Source of the DNA: an uncultured Bacilli bacterium
GTDB taxonomy: Bacteria; Bacillota_I; Bacilli_A; RF39; UBA660
Assembly: GCA_947581835.1 (NCBI GenBank)
Contig: CANPVV010000007.1
Coordinates: 1-44,642, forward strand
Direction of reading: 5' to 3'
DNA: 44,642 nucleotides
The notes beneath the pieces are model-generated. The model had not been told where the DNA came from, did not search any database, and saw only the letters and a list, made by a program, of their open reading frames with translations. Position 1 is the stretch's first letter, and each line of letters starts with the position of its first letter. Shown one piece after another: positions 1-7,936 of the stretch. Position numbers and translations under genes: made by a program.

Positions 1-57
1 TTGCATTTTCTCTTGATATTAAAAGAATTTATTACAAATTGCATTTTACTATTTAAC
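1..57 (-). repeat. 3'-flank repeat/terminator half after the sigma factor gene
   Basis: The bases right after the sigma factor stop match, at about 80% identity, the bases right after the lipoprotein stop (6629-6685). In that second copy the segment forms the 5' arm of a complete intrinsic terminator. Here the other arm and the T-run would lie outside the window, so this is probably a truncated terminator. Confidence 0.6.
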
Positions 58-2426
58 TAACTTCCTGCAATTTGACTATTATATTTTTCTTTTTTAGTTT
101 CATCTGTTGCAATGGCAATTGCATTATCTAAAAATCTGTTTATATTTTCTTTATATACTAATAATATTTTTTTGGTTGTTTCTATTACTTCTAATGGTTC
201 TATTCCTAAAAATTTAGCAATAGATTCAGTTGAATAATATTTACCATCTATATATCCTAATCTTAATGATATTATTACTGCTTCTTTTACTGATAAAGTA
301 CTCATCATTTGAGCAAATGTAGGTGTTCTTAATAATTCTAATACCTTTATGTAATCTTCTTTTGACATTTGATTATTGTTATTAGTAGGTTGTTCTACTG
401 ATTGTTTTGGTAAGTTAGTTGATTTGATTGTTAAGTCTTTTTCTTGGTGTTCCTGTTGCTCTATCTTTTTTTGCTCGTCTGAATCTTCCATAATTATAGT
501 TGAAATAACTTGATTTTCATTGTTTTCTGGTGGTAATGTTTCTTGTAGCTCTTTTGGAACTTCATTAGTTTTCGTTTGGACGATACTTACAGTTTGATTT
601 GCTACTGGTTGTTTGGCTTTCTTTTTTCTTTGGTTTGAATTTCTTTCTTTGGTTGGATTTGTTAATAATCTTTTCATTGTAGGTATTAATGTACCATAAA
701 ATCTATTAGTTTGTTCCTGAGTTAGTTTGTTTGATGCTGGATTATTTAAATCTTCTCCATATCGAATTATTAATAATGCTTTTTCTTCTTCTGTCAATTT
801 TGTTAACATTTCGTCAATTTGTTCTTTAGTATAATCTTTAAAATATTCATATATTGTTTGTAATTTTGGCATTTCTTCTTCATCTTTCCCTTCTTTATGT
901 TTATAATCATTTAAAAGTGTTTTATAATATGGATTTTTCATTTTTCGATATTTTTTTCTAAATTCGTTGATATTTTGTAATGATTTGTCCGGATAATTAG
1001 TATATACAGCTAATTCTTTGACGTATTTGGATCTTCTAATTTTCATTATGGCTTTAGCTTCTATTTGTCGGACTCTTTCTCTAGTTAAATTATATTTTTT
1101 ACCTATTTCTTCCAAAGTCATAGGTTCTCTATTATTAAATCCATATCTTAACATTAATATATCTTTTTCTCTAGATTCTAAATTACATTTTTCAAATATC
1201 AAATTTATTTGGGATAGCAAGGTTTCATCTATTGTTTTATCTTCTGGTGTCTTTTCAGAAGAAGATATAAAATTTTCTAATTCAGTATCTTCATCTCCTA
1301 TAGTAGCATTAATGCTTAGAGTATCCCATTGAAGTTCTTGTAATTTGGATACTTCAGATATTGATAGTCCCATTTCATTTGCTATTTCACTTACGGTTGC
1401 ACTTCTGCCTAATTTATCTTCCATTTTAGTTATTGTTTTTTTATATAATCTAACTTTTCCATATAAATGTACCGGGATTCTTATATTTCTTCCTTTAGTT
1501 TCAATTGCTTTAATTATAGATTGTTTTATCCAATAAGTTGCATAAGTTGAAAATTTATACCCTTTATTTGCATCATATTTATCTACTGCAATCATTAATC
1601 CTATGCTTCCTTCTTGGATAAGATCTAGAAGGGATAAGCCTCTATTAATATATTTTTGAGCTATACTTACTACTAATTTTAGATTGCTCTCAATAAATAT
1701 TTCTCTAGCATTAGAATCGCCTTCAGCAATTTTTATAGCAAGTTGTCTTTCTTGTTCAGGAGATAATAAAGGTCTTTTTTCAATTTCTCTTAAATACATT
1801 TTATATGAATCTGTAGTTTTATCTTTGGTTAGGTCATAATTTTCTAAACTTATATTTTCTGTTTTAGCTATGTCAATATTATTTAACATACAATATGCAT
1901 TTATTGTTGATAATAATAAGCTATCATTAAATAGTTCTTCAACTTTACCAGATATAATTTGCGTATAATGCTCTTTAAAAACTGTAGCTACCATTTGATT
2001 AAAAGTATTATTTTTATTAATAAGTTCAATTAGTAAATCTGGGGTTGGTATATAATTGTAGGTTTCTAAAAAGTTGCTTAACTTATTAAAAGATTGAATA
2101 ACATTTATATAATCTGAAATATTAATAATTTTTGCAGTTATGTAATTATTTAATAAAGTAAAAGAGGTCTTTGGATTAAAAATTTGTTTTTTAGTTATTT
2201 CAGATAATTGAAATCTTATTTTTCTTTTTATATAATCTGAATATTTTTGATCTCCCTTATATTGTTTTTTAGAGTCTGAAATTTCTTTTATTATTAATTC
2301 TTCATATTCTTCATTAGAAATTGATATATATATAAAAGATAAATATAGCTTATTTATAGTAGGTTGTAATAAATCATATATTTGATTAGGATTCAATTGT
2401 TGTACTTTTTTTAAATTTAATTCCAT
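57..2426 (-). CDS. Sigma-70 family RNA polymerase sigma factor with extended N and C termini
   Basis: Directs RNA polymerase to promoters. Region 1.2/2 spans residues ~207-320 (YLREIEKRPLLSPEQE, DLIQEGSIGLM, YATYWIKQSI), region 3 ~322-395, and region 4 ~410-470 with the HTH TLEEIGKKYNLTRERVRQIE. RpoD-type factors usually end about here. This one continues for ~310 residues, and that tail holds two stretches resembling degenerate region 4: ~535-590 (LTEEEKALLIIRYG) and ~700-765 (LSVKEAVIISLRLGYIDGKY, then an HTH-like STESIAKFLGI). A low-complexity Gln/Asn/Glu/Lys-rich linker joins them. The N-terminal ~200 residues are unrecognisable. The start is set by GGTGAT upstream of ATG. It has its own promoter and no dnaG neighbour, so it may be the housekeeping factor or a paralogue; the sequence does not decide. 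Confidence 0.88.
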   Translation of the reverse strand: MELNLKKVQQLNPNQIYDLLQPTINKLYLSFIYISISNEEYEELIIKEISDSKKQYKGDQKYSDYIKRKIRFQLSEITKKQIFNPKTSFTLLNNYITAKIINISDYINVIQSFNKLSNFLETYNYIPTPDLLIELINKNNTFNQMVATVFKEHYTQIISGKVEELFNDSLLLSTINAYCMLNNIDIAKTENISLENYDLTKDKTTDSYKMYLREIEKRPLLSPEQERQLAIKIAEGDSNAREIFIESNLKLVVSIAQKYINRGLSLLDLIQEGSIGLMIAVDKYDANKGYKFSTYATYWIKQSIIKAIETKGRNIRIPVHLYGKVRLYKKTITKMEDKLGRSATVSEIANEMGLSISEVSKLQELQWDTLSINATIGDEDTELENFISSSEKTPEDKTIDETLLSQINLIFEKCNLESREKDILMLRYGFNNREPMTLEEIGKKYNLTRERVRQIEAKAIMKIRRSKYVKELAVYTNYPDKSLQNINEFRKKYRKMKNPYYKTLLNDYKHKEGKDEEEMPKLQTIYEYFKDYTKEQIDEMLTKLTEEEKALLIIRYGEDLNNPASNKLTQEQTNRFYGTLIPTMKRLLTNPTKERNSNQRKKKAKQPVANQTVSIVQTKTNEVPKELQETLPPENNENQVISTIIMEDSDEQKKIEQQEHQEKDLTIKSTNLPKQSVEQPTNNNNQMSKEDYIKVLELLRTPTFAQMMSTLSVKEAVIISLRLGYIDGKYYSTESIAKFLGIEPLEVIETTKKILLVYKENINRFLDNAIAIATDETKKEKYNSQIAGS

Positions 2427-2517
2427 GTATTATCACCACTTATTACTCATTTGCATTGAAAATGTCATATGTAATCTATTCATAGTAATAGTTAAAAAAA
2501 TCATATAGCTATAAAGT

Positions 2518-2546
2518 ATGATACTACAAAAAAAGGAAAAAATCAA
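2518..2546 (-). promoter_or_regulatory. Promoter of the sigma factor gene
   Basis: TTGATT, a 17-base spacer and TATCAT, about 90 bases upstream of the ATG at 2426. Confidence 0.6.
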
Positions 2547-2569
2547 TACTACCATTTTATTGCAGGAAT

Positions 2570-2587
2570 TTGATTTTTTAATTAAAG
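2570..2587 (-). repeat. 18-bp AT-rich repeat upstream of the sigma promoter (copy 1)
   Basis: The plus-strand string TTGATTTTTTAATTAAAG recurs exactly at 6535-6552. In both places it lies 20-30 bases upstream of a -35 box, so it could be an UP-like element or a shared operator. Confidence 0.45.
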
Positions 2588-2593
2588 TTATTT

Positions 2594-2627
2594 AAAAAAG
2601 TGATAAATTTTTAGTTCTTTATCACTT
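2594..2627 (-). terminator. Intrinsic terminator after the 222-residue membrane protein
   Basis: A perfect 10-bp stem (AAGTGATAAA/TTTATCACTT) with a 9-base loop is followed by a T-run, just after the stop at 2639. Confidence 0.8.
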
Positions 2628-2638
2628 ATTCCCCTCTT

Positions 2639-3307
2639 TTAGTTTTTTCTTCTTATTAATTTAGGTCCCTGTTCTTCTAAGTTTTCTTCTTCATTATAAC
2701 CTAAATTATAATAATATTCCAGATTATTTTGTAATTCTTCTAATTGTTTTTTATCATCTATTTGAACAATTTTTACTTCTTCTAATTTGTTTGAATTTTT
2801 TTTGGCTTTTTTTAATTCCTCTAAAATTTGTTTTTCTTTAATAATTTGATTTTTTAAATATTCTAGTTCTTTATTGGTTCCATTTTGGTCTTTTTTGGCT
2901 TCTTTATAAGTTTTATATATAAAATACTCAGAAATAGCTCCGATAGGTATAAGTATTGAAGAAAAAGCTAAACTCCAATATGTTGCAAAATTTAAAGTAC
3001 CAAATATAGTATTAACTTGTTCGGTTAAAGGATTAATACCAGTATAAAAATAAAATATTAAATTAGCACCAATGGTCGATATAAATGTTAAGGCAGGCAA
3101 TACGATAGGAATATAATGTTTTCTTGTTCTAACATTTTGAATATTTTGTTCTTTAGTTAATTCAGTAATTTGATTTTCCATTTCTTCTACTAAATTCTCT
3201 TGAACTAAAACTTTATTTAAATCTTCATAATATTCTTCTAATTTTTGATTTCCTTTATTGTCTGTTATTAATGCTTTACCATCAATATAAGCATATTCTT
3301 TATTCAT
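2639..3307 (-). CDS. Hypothetical coiled-coil protein with two central TM segments
   Basis: A 222-residue protein of unknown function. A charged, helical N-terminal part (~20-60) is followed by two membrane segments (~65-90 and ~105-130), then a Lys/Glu-rich coiled coil to the C terminus. ATG 3307 is chosen because GAGGG lies 8 bases upstream; an upstream in-frame ATG would place the -35 box inside the gene. It is monocistronic, with its own promoter and terminator. The layout matches the two proteins flanking xseB (10386-11063 and 11319-12014), although sequence identity by eye is low. The shared architecture suggests one loose family; no function is claimed. Confidence 0.7.
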   Translation of the reverse strand: MNKEYAYIDGKALITDNKGNQKLEEYYEDLNKVLVQENLVEEMENQITELTKEQNIQNVRTRKHYIPIVLPALTFISTIGANLIFYFYTGINPLTEQVNTIFGTLNFATYWSLAFSSILIPIGAISEYFIYKTYKEAKKDQNGTNKELEYLKNQIIKEKQILEELKKAKKNSNKLEEVKIVQIDDKKQLEELQNNLEYYYNLGYNEEENLEEQGPKLIRRKN

Positions 3308-3338
3308 TAAATAATCCCTCTTTCTTATTCGGGTATGT

Positions 3339-3367
3339 ATTGTACAACTAATATTAAAAATTGTCAA
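3339..3367 (-). promoter_or_regulatory. Promoter of the 222-residue membrane protein gene
   Basis: TTGACA, a 17-base spacer and TACAAT. The -35 box lies inside the upstream in-frame extension of the gene, which supports the start at 3307. Confidence 0.8.
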
Positions 3368-3429
3368 TATTTTTTAATTTTTAATTTTGGTGAAAAAAAT
3401 AATGAAAGATTTTATAATTATCTTAGGTT

Positions 3430-3489
3430 TTATTCTTTAGAAGATTTGTATCTTAAAAGATCTAATAATACACCAATGGCTGTTTTAAA
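3430..3489 (-). other. Possible C-terminal gene remnant
   Basis: A 19-codon open stretch with a protein-like end (AIGVLLDLLRYKSSKE, then stop) and no start codon lies in the gap between two genes. It may be a decayed gene end or chance. Confidence 0.15.
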
Positions 3490-3523
3490 TTATAAACTTT
3501 AATTATATAAAAGCTTGCTTCTC

Positions 3524-6448
3524 TTAATTCTTCTTTTCTAGTTTATGAGTATAACTTGATTCCGTTTCTTTAGTTGGTAATTTATTCTTTAATAAGTCTT
3601 TAACAGAAACATTATAGGTTTTAGATAGGAGTTCAAGAAGTTTCTCGACAAATTCCTTAATATTACAACTTTCTAAGATATCGTTTACATATATGTAACC
3701 ATTTTTTAGAGAATCTTTTAAATTTAGTAACATAACTTCACCATAATTATCAGTGGCAATGGCAAATTGAGTTGGTTCTAAATAAAAATTTTGGTAATTT
3801 TCGAGGGTGGTAATTATAAAGTTTTGAAAGTTTTCACTTAAATTTAATTCTTTTACAGTATTGATAATATTAGTAAAATCAGATTTGATAAAACTAGAAT
3901 TACTTTGAGGAATATTTATTTGGGTAAGAACTTCGTTATAAAATTTACCTGTTACTTCATCTTTTTTTATTTGGTTTATAAGTATTTTATAATGGTCAGA
4001 GAAGGTATATTTAAATATAGAAATACAATCATTAGAATTATTACCAAAATAAGCTTTTGATAAACATTTGATAAAAGCTTTTGATAAACTGCGGATATTT
4101 TCAAATTCTGGAAGTTGATAATAGTTTTTAAAACAATTAGGCAAATATTTTTTATTTTCGGATAGTTTTTGCTTACCACTCGGGAAAATTATACCCCAAC
4201 AACCATTTGTTTCAGTGCAGTACATAGGATTAGCGCTAAAACTTCCATCTTCAATACTTTTGTCATAAAGCCAAACATTTCTTCTTAGAGCAGAAACATT
4301 GCTAAAATTAGGATTAAAAGTAAAATAAGTGCTATGATCAAACTCGTCATACCTAATTATACTTATAATATCCTGTATCGATCCTTTTGGTTCCACTACT
4401 TCATTTAATGGGGTTGGGAATTTTCCTTGGTATAGAGCTAGAGAGAATGAATGCATGGAATTAGAATCCAAATAATTATTTCGAAGTTCTAAATAAATAT
4501 CACCATATTTAGTCGATGCATTGGCATAGGTATAATTTATACCATATTTTTCGGGATTTCTTCGGGCTTCAATAGCATTTTTAACGTCTTCTAAAGAATT
4601 GGAACCTTTCTTATAAAGAGTATACTCATCAATATGAAGATTTTTCTTAGGAATAAAGGTTAATAAGCCAGCAAGATTATAAGTTTTGGAGTTTAGAATA
4701 ATTTTTTTACAATTTAGATCAGAGGTTACTATATAATTAGTTCTTTTATCTTTATAAGTTATTTTATTTTCACCACGAGAAATAATTTCAATGTTATAAA
4801 TTTCATCAGATGATACTTCTAAGCCTTCTTTAAAAATAAATTTTTTGACGTGGCTGGGGTAAAAAAGAGCTGTGTTATAGTTAAATTCTTTTAAACTAGA
4901 TGGCAAAACTACTATTTTATCACAAGTTAATTCCCGCGTTTTTATAGCAGTTAAATTTAAAGAACTAGTTCTAAAGGTTATAGTATCGTTTTTAACTCTA
5001 GTAATTCCCTCAGGTAGATAATATAAATTATCATCAGGATAAATAATATTTTTTAATAATTCGTAAAGTAATGCATCATATCCAACATTTTGAGATAACA
5101 TAAGGCGATAAATAGTTTCTAGGGGTAGTTCGTCTTCCCAGTCAAAGATACTATTACAAAAGTTAAAATAAATGTAATCAGCTTTTTTTACTTTAAAATT
5201 TTTTAAAAATGAAATTAAGTCTTCTTGAGAATTTAGGGATAATAAGAAATTTAATAAATATTTATTAGATAAAATAGTAGGTATATCTAATTTAGTTTTA
5301 CCTTGTTTTAAAATATTTTTAAATATTTCGATAGCTTTTTCAGTATTTTCAAGAAATATAGCTTGGAAATTAGGATTTTTGCCCGTTATAATTAATTCAA
5401 TTTGATGATAGATTATTTTTTCATAGTATTCTAATTCAAAATCATCTGGGTTAAGGGGCTCTATAAACCCAATGGGAGCCATAGTTAGGATATCAAATTT
5501 TAAATTATAAAGTTCTTTTAGGTCTATTTCGGTGATTAAATTGTGACCATATTCATAAAATATTCTAAATTTTAATTCTAAATTAGTTATTTGGTTTAAA
5601 AGTTCTTCATTATAATTAGAAGTTTCTTTTTTAGATAAGTTATTTAAGTCTAGTGTTGTGATATATTTAAGAGAAATTTCGGTTAATTCTTGAAAAAGAG
5701 TGGCGACTTCTGTTTGGTGTTTATAGACATATATTTCTAATAATTTTTGAGTGGTAGCAATATCTTTTAGGACTAATCCTTTCTCTTCACTTATAGATAT
5801 TATTGTTTTTTTAAATATTGCTTGTTCATATTTTAATAATAGTTCTCTTTTTTTAGAGATTATACTTTCTTCTTCAGCAAGAGAATTCTTGTTTGAGTGA
5901 TAATCTTTAATACCATTTTCTAAATAGTTTTGAGTTTCGAGGGTTAAGGCAATAGTCTGATTTTGAATTATTAAGTAAATATTGGTTAAAGTTTCAAATA
6001 AATTTTTGATAGTATTTTTTTTACTAGAAGATAAAAAAATGTTTTCTTGAGATATTTCTTGTAAAGCAATAAGTTTAGCAATTAGAGTATTTTTTAAGTC
6101 ATTAATATTATTTAAATATAAATATAATTTTTTAGAAATTATTAAATAATTAAGTCTTTTTTCAAGATTAGGCATATTAGTAATTAATTCAGAATCTAAG
6201 AAAATATTTAAAGTTAGATCAATAAGCATTTTCATTTCTGTTTGTAATTCATTTTCATTTAAGTTGGGATTTTTTAAGGATAATTTAGTTAAATATTCTG
6301 TTTTAAAATTATCTATTTGAGTTAAAATTAAGGGATTATCTTTATATAAATTCTTGGTGGGAATTGATATTAAATTATTAGGATTTATTAAATATTTAGG
6401 TAATTCTTTAGATTTAAAAAACTTTTTTAGAATATTTAAGAAATTCAT
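3524..6448 (-). CDS. Large hypothetical protein (974 aa)
   Basis: I do not recognise this protein. It is rich in Leu, Asn, Lys and Glu, with no signal peptide or TM segment, so it is probably cytoplasmic. The first ~450 residues look helical. Residues ~480-640 have short strand-rich units of the kind seen in BspA-like leucine-rich repeats (VLPSSLKEF, PSHVKKFIFKEGLE), a weak resemblance. The next ~150 residues contain several Trp, Cys and Tyr residues (MYCTETNGCWGIIFPSGKQ), suggesting a folded domain. ATG 6448 follows AGAGGG at good spacing; the upstream ATG overlaps the -35 box and is rejected. The gene has its own promoter and no operon partner. It could be a lineage-specific orphan. Confidence 0.65.
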   Translation of the reverse strand: MNFLNILKKFFKSKELPKYLINPNNLISIPTKNLYKDNPLILTQIDNFKTEYLTKLSLKNPNLNENELQTEMKMLIDLTLNIFLDSELITNMPNLEKRLNYLIISKKLYLYLNNINDLKNTLIAKLIALQEISQENIFLSSSKKNTIKNLFETLTNIYLIIQNQTIALTLETQNYLENGIKDYHSNKNSLAEEESIISKKRELLLKYEQAIFKKTIISISEEKGLVLKDIATTQKLLEIYVYKHQTEVATLFQELTEISLKYITTLDLNNLSKKETSNYNEELLNQITNLELKFRIFYEYGHNLITEIDLKELYNLKFDILTMAPIGFIEPLNPDDFELEYYEKIIYHQIELIITGKNPNFQAIFLENTEKAIEIFKNILKQGKTKLDIPTILSNKYLLNFLLSLNSQEDLISFLKNFKVKKADYIYFNFCNSIFDWEDELPLETIYRLMLSQNVGYDALLYELLKNIIYPDDNLYYLPEGITRVKNDTITFRTSSLNLTAIKTRELTCDKIVVLPSSLKEFNYNTALFYPSHVKKFIFKEGLEVSSDEIYNIEIISRGENKITYKDKRTNYIVTSDLNCKKIILNSKTYNLAGLLTFIPKKNLHIDEYTLYKKGSNSLEDVKNAIEARRNPEKYGINYTYANASTKYGDIYLELRNNYLDSNSMHSFSLALYQGKFPTPLNEVVEPKGSIQDIISIIRYDEFDHSTYFTFNPNFSNVSALRRNVWLYDKSIEDGSFSANPMYCTETNGCWGIIFPSGKQKLSENKKYLPNCFKNYYQLPEFENIRSLSKAFIKCLSKAYFGNNSNDCISIFKYTFSDHYKILINQIKKDEVTGKFYNEVLTQINIPQSNSSFIKSDFTNIINTVKELNLSENFQNFIITTLENYQNFYLEPTQFAIATDNYGEVMLLNLKDSLKNGYIYVNDILESCNIKEFVEKLLELLSKTYNVSVKDLLKNKLPTKETESSYTHKLEKKN

Positions 6449-6476
6449 TTTTATCCCTCTTTTTGCAATATGATTT

Positions 6477-6505
6477 ATTATAACAAAAAAGTTTTTTAAA
6501 TGCAA
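6477..6505 (-). promoter_or_regulatory. Promoter of the 974-residue protein gene
   Basis: TTGCAT, a 17-base spacer and TATAAT, 29 bases upstream of the ATG at 6448. Confidence 0.8.
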
Positions 6506-6534
6506 ATTTAAAGAACTTTATTCTTTTGTTGCAC

Positions 6535-6552
6535 TTGATTTTTTAATTAAAG
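6535..6552 (-). repeat. 18-bp AT-rich repeat upstream of the large-orphan promoter (copy 2)
   Basis: Identical to 2570-2587; it lies 29 bases upstream of the -35 box. Confidence 0.45.
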
Positions 6553-6610
6553 AATTATCGTAAGATTAGTATTACTTAAAAATTTAGAAAAAATATTTTT
6601 TACTAATATT

Positions 6611-6645
6611 AAAAAATCAAGAAAAAACTTGTATTTTCTCTTGAT
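6611..6645 (-). terminator. Intrinsic terminator after the lipoprotein gene
   Basis: A 12-bp stem (ATCAAGAGAAAA with TTTTTTCTTGAT, one G-U pair) with a 6-base loop is followed by six T, about 45 bases past the stop at 6689. Confidence 0.85.
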
Positions 6646-6685
6646 ATTATGAGTATTTGTTGCAAATTTTATTTTATTATTTAAT
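6629..6685 (-). repeat. 3'-flank repeat shared with the sigma factor gene
   Basis: About 57 bp matching 1-57 at roughly 80% identity by eye. It includes one arm of the terminator and runs almost to the stop codon. The two upstream genes are unrelated, so the 3' flank itself was duplicated or exchanged. Confidence 0.65.
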
Positions 6686-6688
6686 AAT

Positions 6689-7789
6689 TTATCTATATAA
6701 TTCTAAACTATTAATATAATCATATATTTCTATAATTTCATCTTTGGTATAATTTTCTTTTATTAAATCAGATAAACCTAACTCTCTTAAGAAGCTTTCT
6801 AAACTACTTACTTTAAATCCTTCTTGATAAGTTGCATTGATAACATTATAGTAATAAAATCCTATAACTTCTTGGGAATTAAAAAAGTAGATCGCTTGAG
6901 GATTTTCGGTATCTCCAGTTATAACAATATCTAAATTTCCTTTTACCTTTTTTAAATAATCATTAGGAATTAAAATATCATTATATTTAATATCTCTATA
7001 ATTATAAATACTTCCTATTTCATTACCATAAACATTATTAATTACTTTATTATGTTCTTCATCTATAGCTCTGGTAGCTTCTTTTGCCATAATATAATAG
7101 TTTCTTGTTCCTTTATCATTTAACCAATTAGCATTTAAACTCATATCCGCTACCATAAGATTTTCAAGTTTATAGTTATCATCTTTATTAAACTTTTCAT
7201 TTAAATAGTTATAGATTTCTTCTAATTCTTCTTCTTGATATTCATCTTTAATAAAAGCTTCTAAATTGTACTTTTTTAAAAAACTATTTAAAGTTATTAC
7301 TCCCTCTAAGGTATATTCTTGGTTAATTATTGTTTCACCAACATTATTTTTTTCTTTATATTCGGCATATCCTAAACTGTTAAATTCACCATCTTGGTCT
7401 AAAGTTAGTTTGCTCCATATTGAAATTGTAGCATTATTACTAATATCTTCATACCAAGCAAAATTTTCATCACTTTTCTCTTCAAATTTTATAAGGCGAT
7501 ATTTTGGTAAATTGGAAAGTTTAATACTATTTGCATTAATACTAGAATTGCAAATATAATCACTATCTAAAACTAATAAATCATTTGCTTTAGTTTTAAT
7601 TTCTTCTGTATCCACAAAGGTATCTAACTCATTATTTTCATTAGATAATACAGTATTCCCTATTGTATTATTACTAGAATTATCTAAGTTATTACTTTTA
7701 TCTTCATTTCTTGAACAAGCGGCACTAACTACCATAACTCCAGCTAAACCTAAGGCTACAAATCCTTTTTTTAAATTATATTTTTTCAT
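6689..7789 (-). CDS. Putative lipoprotein with an internal repeat
   Basis: A 366-residue exported protein. It has a Lys-rich N terminus, a hydrophobic core (residues ~9-21) and a lipobox-like SAAC with Cys25, so it is likely lipid-anchored on the outer face of the membrane. A Ser/Asn-rich linker follows. A ~32-residue unit occurs twice, at ~166-198 (SFLKKYNLEAFIKDEY) and ~330-362 (SFLRELGLSDLIKENYTKDE), each ending in an acidic helix. No family is recognised. ATG follows GGGGGA at good spacing. It is monocistronic, with a near-consensus promoter and a strong terminator. Confidence 0.75.
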   Translation of the reverse strand: MKKYNLKKGFVALGLAGVMVVSAACSRNEDKSNNLDNSSNNTIGNTVLSNENNELDTFVDTEEIKTKANDLLVLDSDYICNSSINANSIKLSNLPKYRLIKFEEKSDENFAWYEDISNNATISIWSKLTLDQDGEFNSLGYAEYKEKNNVGETIINQEYTLEGVITLNSFLKKYNLEAFIKDEYQEEELEEIYNYLNEKFNKDDNYKLENLMVADMSLNANWLNDKGTRNYYIMAKEATRAIDEEHNKVINNVYGNEIGSIYNYRDIKYNDILIPNDYLKKVKGNLDIVITGDTENPQAIYFFNSQEVIGFYYYNVINATYQEGFKVSSLESFLRELGLSDLIKENYTKDEIIEIYDYINSLELYR

Positions 7790-7821
7790 ATTTTTCCCCC
7801 AATTTCTAAAAGAACGGAGAT

Positions 7822-7850
7822 ATTATAACTCTACTTAAAATAAAAGTCAA
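7822..7850 (-). promoter_or_regulatory. Promoter of the lipoprotein gene
   Basis: TTGACT, a 17-base spacer and TATAAT, close to the full consensus. Confidence 0.85.
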
Positions 7851-7904
7851 ATTATTTATATAGTGGTATTACTTAAAGATTTAACTAACTTTTAAGGCTT
7901 TAAA

Positions 7905-7936
7905 AAAAATACAAAAAGTGAGTTATTTCTCACTTT
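7905..7936 (-). terminator. Intrinsic terminator overlapping the spoIVB stop codon
   Basis: An 8-bp stem (AAAGTGAG/CTCACTTT) whose 6-base loop contains the TAA stop is followed by a T-rich tract. It ends the nusB-to-spoIVB operon. Confidence 0.8.

Noticed and set aside
1018-1536. Open frames on the plus strand opposite the sigma factor gene
   Set aside because: They lack ribosome-binding sites and lie wholly opposite a gene with clear motifs; the same holds for the other plus-strand frames except 38987-39439.
3976-4179. A 67-codon frame within the 974-residue gene
   Set aside because: A shifted frame inside a continuous gene, with no start signal.
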